From Heterotrichella gracilis (taxonomy: Eukaryota; Sar; Xanthophyceae; Tribonematales; Xanthonemataceae): DNA of 64,000 nucleotides. Under the pieces are notes generated by a model that saw only the letters and a program-made list of their open reading frames with translations, was not told the DNA's origin and made no database searches. Numbering within the stretch: position 1 is the first letter of the stretch; each line of letters starts with the position of its first letter. Where the stretch lies: assembly GCA_032358255.1 (NCBI GenBank), contig JAULBX010018192.1, positions 1-64,000 on the forward strand, in the 5' to 3' direction. Of the stretch, positions 52,893 through 64,000 are shown in pieces. The translations under genes were made by a program, and so were the position numbers.

Positions 52893-53996
52893 CTGCACAA
52901 AGCATGGCTGTTTCAGCTGATTGCCCAGCTGCACCCCAGTATACAGCCCAGTTGAGATATTGAGGAACTGACGCCTCAATATGAAACTCACCGCATTTCG
53001 AACCAAGTTTGTACTGCGTGAAGCAGCTTGCTTCCTGTTTTGTTGTAACATTGGTGAAGTATCTCAAATACACCTGAGTCTCATTGAAGGGCATGCTCTT
53101 GCGGACTTGTGACCCTTGTTCTCATCGTCCACTTGTGGAATGGTGCTGGCAGGGTGGAAAGCTGCGGTTAGAAACCATGGCAGTCTACCTTCCAGGAAGG
53201 GCCAGGGGCACCAGGAACGCCGGCTTCGAACAGCTGAAGCAGTTACGGGCACGCTCTTGCAAGACAGGCATTGCAGGCTCTGGGCCAGCCCGTCACCACT
53301 GATATGACTCAACCATGGCTAAGCCAGGGGTTTGGACTCGGCACCGTGCAGTGACTCACGGTGTATTGATCGGCACAAAACCCTAAAGGGTTGTCCTTTC
53401 GAGGCCTGCCATGTGCCATATGGCTCATATGCATGCATGCGCCCACAAGCAGCTACAGCGCCCACCGGTTTTCACACGCGTTTGCGACGTACAGTAGTTC
53501 CAAACTCAACTTCTGCTGGGAGTACGTTCCGAGTTTATGCGCAACGTCGTCCTGAGCACCTCGCTGCCCAGCTACAGACTGCTTAACTCTACTAGTTAGC
53601 GGCCAGACTTCTGTACCAACCCAATTGCCCCTTGCAGCAACGAGCGAAATATGCCTTGCCAGTAAAGGCACCTAGTGCGCTTACCTTACAGTACTTTTGG
53701 CCGGGTAGGCTGTTGAGATCAGCTGCAGCAGCTGAGCAGGCAGCGAGCACTACTTCCCTTCACTCACATAACTTCTACGTCGGCTGCAAAGCACAGCTTT
53801 TTCCTTTCCATTACTGGGCATTCTTATGGGTAGATGAACCAGAACTGATCCTCGTCCCTTGCTCTGGCCGTCAGCTGAGCTTTGTGCCCTGCAACGATCT
53901 CAGGAGGGTGTGTGTGGCCAGGAGTTGGCCACCAGTTGACAAGCCTGCAAGACAGCTGAAGGTCAAACATATTCGCTGCAAAGGGCTATTGCAGCC
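52893..53996. other. Divergent region, includes the missing 5' end of the RNF32-like gene
   Basis: About 1.1 kb. The first exon(s) of the RNF32-like gene should lie here on the minus strand but could not be fixed. The right half is presumed promoter and leader of the ADPRM gene (+). A telomere-like AAACCCTAAAGGG word is near 53378 and GCATGCATGCG near 53435. Confidence 0.4.
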
Positions 53997-56163
53997 ATGG
54001 GCAACACAGTGTCGATGTTTAGACCGTTTGGAGTCAAGCCGTGCACTGCACATGGAAGTGCAGTTGCCCAATCAAGCAGGGCCCAGGCCAGCGGGGGCTT
54101 GGTCACCGCCACCGCCACCGCCAACGCAGCGCCACAAGGTGAAATATCGCAAGGCAAAACTGGCGTTGCCATGGTGGACAAGCTGTATGACGCCACCATA
54201 ACGCCAACCTCAACACCTTGTACCCCAGATCACCTGGTGGGGCCCCCTCAAATCACCAGTGGTGCCTGCGCCTCTCAACTCCTCCTCCTCCTCTCAGCAC
54301 CGCACTCACGTGCACTGCTTCCCTCCACAGGACGGTTATTCAGGTTTGGGATCGCCACAGACGTGCAGTACGCTGACATACCAGATGGGTTCTCATTCCA
54401 TGGCACAGCGCGGTACTACAGAGGCAGCCTAGTCGGCCTCAAGCATGCAGTACAGCACTGGAATGACCAGAACGTGGAGTTCGTGATGCACCTTGGAGAC
54501 ATCATCGATGGGAATGCTCGCACCCACTCTGAGAAGGCCATGGGGGACGTGCTGGCTGAGTTTGAGCAAGTGGGCAAGCCGGTGTGGCACATCATCGGCA
54601 ACCACTGCCTGTATAACTTCAACAGGTGAGGTAGCAATAAACACCGCAGCTTGGCATGCAAATGGCATATGAGTGGATGACAACAATTGGTTATGTCTCA
54701 TGTGCCAGTCCTGGACCTCATCACCTCCCAAACAAAAGCTGGCAGGTCGATGGATCGCAATGCAAAATCGTGACCGCATCCATTTATCCGATATGATGGG
54801 GCCCAGCAGTTGTATGCATTCCAGCATTCCATCCACACTAGCAGTCAGCCTTGCACATTCGGTGCCAAGCAGTTTGGCCTTGGGTGATCATCGATGTCCC
54901 CATTTCTTGACCTTGCGGGATCTGGAGGTCCTAGGCTTTCCACCGAATCACGCCCCAAATTGTTGCGCTTTACAGGGAGCAGCTGAACGCGTTGCTGAAC
55001 ATCCGTGCAGAGGATGGTGTGGGCAGCCACTACTCGTTTATCCCTCACAAGGGGTGGAGGATCGTGGTGCTGGATGGGTATGACATCTCCATGCTGGGCT
55101 GGCCAGAGGACCACCCCCACCATGCGCTGGCCAAGAAGCTCCTGGGCAAATACAACCCTAATGAGGTATGTGTGATGCCAGTGTGGGGATTCAGATGACG
55201 ATCGTGACATGGTGTTGGAACCAGGGCAGCTTGCATGGGGCCAGTGTGATGGCATGTGACCCTGAGCAGGACCTGGCCATGGTACTGATGTCATGAGGGT
55301 GCATGCACCTGGAACAGAGTGGGATGAATTGCTGACCAGCGCGGGTGCATCATTTCTGCACTCATGCCAGCTGGACTGGACATAGGTATGTAAGCATGCA
55401 GCTGTCACAGTTATTGCCCACATGCCGTCCCCCCAACCCACTCCCACTCTTCCCACAGGAGAAGAATAACCCCGAGGGACTGGTCGACCTCATGCGCCGA
55501 TTCGTCAAATTCGGGGGGGGCATTGGCGTCCCGCAGCTGGCCTGGCTGAAGCGCCAGCTGGCAGATGCTCGCGCCTCCAACCAGCGTGTCATACTCGCAT
55601 GCCATCTGCCCATATTCCCGGGGACGGCGGCCCCCGCCTGCCTGCTTTGGAATTATCAGGAGGTCCTGGATGCCATAGCTGAGGCGGGGAATGTGGTGGC
55701 CACGCTGGCAGGGCATGCACACCAGGTGGGGAGAGCTGACCAAATACCCTGCCCATTTACCCTTAACACTTTGGGTATATATTTTTTTAATATGTTAATA
55801 ACACTTATACCTGCTTTTACTAATAAAAAATTATATGTATTCATTTGAAGATCATGCCCATTATTTCCTTCCCCCCAACCATATTAACTCATGCCCTACA
55901 TCATGTTCACCCTCCCTACACCCCCTCAGGATGGCTACATTGTCGACCCCTCGGGGGTGCACCACCGAGTGCTGAAGGCCATCCTGGAGACGCCGCCTGG
56001 CGAGCTGTGCTTCGGCCACATGGACGTGTATGACGACCACCTGATGCTGCATGGGGTGGGCACGATGCAGAGCGCACGCATGGAGTTTGGTCCACTGGGG
56101 GTGAAAGAGCAGGCGAATGGGGAGGTGGGGGTGGAGGGGGTGCAGGTGGAAGTGGAGGCGTGA
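53997..56163 (+). CDS. ADPRM: Manganese-dependent ADP-ribose/CDP-alcohol diphosphatase
   Basis: A calcineurin-like metallophosphoesterase that hydrolyses ADP-ribose and CDP-choline/CDP-glycerol to nucleoside monophosphates. Four exons (53997-54625, 54976-55165, 55459-55725, 55930-56163) join in phase to 439 residues; human ADPRM is about 340. The catalytic core has all metal ligands: FGIATDVQYAD (Asp), HLGDIIDG (Asp), HIIGNHCLYNF (Asn-His), ILACHLPIFPG (His) and LAGHAHQDGY (His-X-His). Family blocks GFSFHGTARYYRGSL, FIPHKGWRIVVLDGYDISMLGW, NPNE, GGGIGVPQLAWLK and CLLWNYQEVLDAI are clear. The first ~111 residues have no counterpart: Ser/Thr/Ala-rich, then GPPQITSGACASQLLLLLSA. They may be an organelle leader, or hide an intron that I could not define in phase. 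The C-terminus after MEFGPLGV is acidic Gly/Val/Glu repeat. Confidence 0.93.
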
Positions 56164-57005
56164 AGGGTGGGGGCTGGGTGGGGTTTTGGCTCATGGATTC
56201 TACAGCATTCTTGTATGCAGTCTTGACATCCCCTTGTATTGCACCGTGATTGATTTGTCAACGGGGCTTGCCGCATGAAAGTGTGGACGGCATCTGACGG
56301 GTAGCCAACAGTGAAAACACCTGCTGCAAATGGGGCTGCACTTTACGTCTCGCTTCATTTGTCAAAGATCTGTGTGTTGCTCACACAATACCAAAAACAT
56401 TGATTCCCGGGTCATTTCCCAGGGTTGGCGCATTGCTATTTTTGATCTGATTTTTGTCCGCATGGATTTCCGTAACAAAATCATGAAAGTTAATCAAATC
56501 AAATGTTACTGAGTGTAACTATTCTGGTAACTGCTTGACTAATAAGTGAGTATTGAGACAGTGAAAATTTATACTACTCGGGGCATTGACTGTGACAATT
56601 TGCTGCCGTCAAAGGCCTTAAATTTGTTTTTTGATAAAGGTTACGGTGATCACGCACCCCTATTGGCTTGGTATATTACCCTAATATGCTTTCTTTTATG
56701 GTGTGGTGCCCTGGTGCGAGCCAGTGGCCCCCTAACTACGCCTCTGTGCGTTCCCTTTCTTTCTTTCTTTCTCTCTATGGATCACACGTGTACAATGTGT
56801 AGCGTGACAGCTGTCAGCATGATGCCGGGCAGGGCCCCTACCGATCGCTGCCATGTCAGCCTGACTCAGAGGTTGCAGCAAGGGTATTGCAAAGGGGCCA
56901 GTAATTCATTTGACGACAGATGACGGAGAAGGCTAAAACTGTATTTTTGCCATGCATTGTGTGCATTTCCGGTAGATTAAGTGCATAGCTGACAGCGCAT
57001 GCCCA
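56164..57005. other. Convergent intergenic region
   Basis: About 840 bases between ADPRM (+) and the RECQ helicase (-). No coding frame. A CTTT/CTTTCTTTCT pyrimidine run lies near 56755. Confidence 0.5.
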
Positions 57006-62429
<5,424 letters not shown>

Positions 62430-62965
62430 GGTACTCTGCATATGCATGCATTAGGTCAATGGGGTTCGTTCGCTGAGGGGTTGGACCATGAACCTGCTGT
62501 GATATGGGTTACACGCCGTTACCATGTTGGCTTGCGCTGACATTCTAGTTCCACAGGTATATGCCCGACAGGAGTGTTTTGGCGGGAAATACAGCGGGCA
62601 TTCGAGTACTCGTTCAAATATGAAGCATGAAGAAATGACACTGTTTTCGACCAGAACAACATCGCCCTGCGATCGCCGACCGGTACGTAAACGGCATCGA
62701 CCTTCGATCGCGACGCGTTGGACATGCCGGGCTGTGATCTTTGCAGTTCTCATCAACAACCCCAACACAGCAGGACTTGCCGTGGGGAAAGGCCCATATG
62801 CATGCATGCTACTTGCCTGGACAACGCAGGAACATCCTATCCCACTGGATCACACTCTGCTCATTCTCGACTAGGGTTATGGTGTAAGGGTTCTGGCCCG
62901 CCCACTTCACGCCGCCGCCGCCCGGGGCGTGCTCCTTCGGCCAGCTTCAGGTCCACATATACAGC
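62430..62965. other. Divergent intergenic region
   Basis: 536 bases between the RECQ start (-) and the small basic protein start (+). GCATGCAT words occur at about 62445 and 62799, and a TAGGGTTATGG word near 62872. Presumed bidirectional promoter. Confidence 0.45.
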
Positions 62966-63646
62966 ATGGCAGGCGTCACCAAGAAGAAACCGCGTGCATC
63001 ACCCAGCGCTGCCAGCGACAGCTTGGACGAGTTTGCCATCGAGCTGAGTGACGGCTCAACGTCGCAGGTTGGATTACACTCGCCTTTTTACCCGGGTCTC
63101 GCCGCTGTTAACCATGTTAACCATCCAGATAAGGGGTTGAATTACTTTGTTCTTACGTGGACAGTGTAGTGTTCTGTGGTCTGTACTGCTAACGTCAGCA
63201 GTGTAACGGGTTCACACATAGTCAGTCCACCATTACTCCACTCCCCCGTTGATTGCCAATCCAATGAGCGAAACTGCACCCACAAGCAACCCAGGGAGGG
63301 ATCCCCCCCTGCTGCAACGTATTCCACAGTGGCTTGTGGGCGTTGTAGAAAGTTGCTCGTTGTGGATGTGGCCAAAAAGGAAAGAGCCCTTGACACCCCC
63401 TGAACATCCCAGGAGGAGATGCCTCAAGTCCAGTCCCGGAAAAAGCAAAAACTGGAGAGCACGCATGGCGCAACCCCGAAACAGGCTGAGGGGACTGGAG
63501 GGAGCTCAAAAGCAGTCCCAGGAAGCTCCAAGTCTGCCAGAAGGATTGCAGGGAGTCACAAGCAGGCTTCGAGGAGCCACAAGCCTGCCACCACACCATA
63601 CCTACCTCCCGCTGGCTTATCTGGTGTGCCACATAGGCTGACCTGA
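62966..63646 (+). CDS. Small basic protein, unknown, possibly incomplete
   Basis: No family was recognised. Two exons (62966-63067 and 63413-63646) join in phase to 111 residues: a basic start MAGVTKKKPRASPSAAS, an acidic DSLDEFAIELSDGSTSQ stretch, then QSRKKQKLE, a likely nuclear localisation signal, and Ser/Lys/Gly/Ala-rich sequence to LSGVPHRLT. The composition suggests a disordered nuclear protein. A donor-like G/GTGTGC near the end of exon 2 means the gene may continue beyond the window. The start has a clean context 536 bases from the divergent RECQ start. Confidence 0.5.
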
Positions 63647-64000
63647 CCCAGCAGAACAGAACTGCGCAAGGTCAATAGATGGTGTAAACAATGCCGGGAC
63701 AGAACTGCTTGGCGCCGCTTGTGCAAGGCTCACTACTTATAGGCTGCACTGCTGGAATGCATGCATCTCAGTGTTCCTTCACAACAGCAGCAGTAGCTAC
63801 ATAGCAAGATGGCAGCCGATCACTCCCAAGGGACTGACCTTGCAAGTGCACCCATCATGCGTATTTTGTTGCAACTTCAAAGGGTGACAGTGACATTGTG
63901 CCGTGGGCATCCGCACGCGTACGTGACTGACGTGCGCCACTGGTGCGGTCCCTCGCAGGCACCAGCCTACAGGCCCAGCCCAAGCACACAGCCCCAAATG
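63647..64000. other. Window end, nothing recognised
   Basis: The last 354 bases show no clear exon. They may be intron or 3' flank of the small basic protein gene. One GCATGCAT word lies near 63757. Confidence 0.4.

Noticed and set aside
54237-54330. A possible intron in ADPRM exon 1 (GTGGGG donor, pyrimidine tract, CCACAG acceptor)
   Set aside because: Removing 94 bases shifts the frame, so the conserved RLFRFGIATD block would be lost. The unspliced frame is open and correct.

Overview
The window is nuclear DNA of a green plant-lineage organism, most likely a chlorophyte microalga and possibly a trebouxiophyte; the class is inferred, not shown. The evidence is: genes split by many GT-AG introns of roughly 100-450 bases; a plastid-type MEP-pathway enzyme (IspF); a nuclear gene for plastid/bacterial-type ribosomal protein bL17; a plant-type RS31/RS40 SR protein; plant-type KdsA and D-cysteine desulfhydrase; and scattered plant-type telomere words (CCCTAAA). 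No operons, rRNA, tRNA, CRISPR arrays or intact mobile elements were seen.

Layout, left to right. 1-2061: G-rich contig start, no gene. 2062-3399 (+): IspF. 3400-6506: no gene. 6507-8834 (-): cyclin L with an RS tail. 10039-16681 (+): a 17-exon, five-span membrane glycoprotein with prominin-like topology. 17858-18826 (-): GFA/CENP-V-fold protein. 19987-21179 (-): Mediator MED31. 22470-23350 (-): weak membrane-protein model. 23885-24853 (+): bL17. 25769-27860 (+): RS-type SR splicing factor. 28844-35198 (+): DDX11/CHL1 helicase. 36506-38408 (+): secreted Cys/Pro-rich protein with a GPI-type tail. 40018-41445 (-): basic coiled-coil protein. 42552-44456 (+): F-box protein. 45859-48225 (-): KDO-8-phosphate synthase. 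48786-50676 (+): D-cysteine desulfhydrase. 50947-52892 (-): RNF32-like RING-IQ-RING protein with an in-frame TGA. 53997-56163 (+): ADPRM-like phosphoesterase. 57006-62429 (-): RECQ1-like helicase with a decayed duplicate exon. 62966-63646 (+): small basic protein.

In nearly every model the exons join in phase to give a total that is a multiple of three, and most proteins come out close to their family's length. This is why the exon coordinates can be trusted without transcripts. Very short first exons recur (12 nt in kdsA, 14 nt in ispF, 26 nt in MED31). Functionally the window is a housekeeping mix: isoprenoid and cell-wall sugar metabolism, transcription and splicing (cyclin L, MED31, SR protein), genome stability (DDX11, RECQ), and ubiquitin-type regulators (F-box, RING).

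The most interesting points are: (1) the prominin-like pentaspan protein in an apparently photosynthetic lineage; (2) the same ~230-260 bp sequence, carrying the 3' splice site, inside introns of two unrelated genes, which looks like an introner element; (3) the duplicated, motif-damaged RECQ exon; (4) the in-frame TGA in the RNF32 homologue; (5) a perfect 34-bp-arm hairpin at 39735; and (6) a strong excess of the palindrome TGCATGCA in non-coding DNA.
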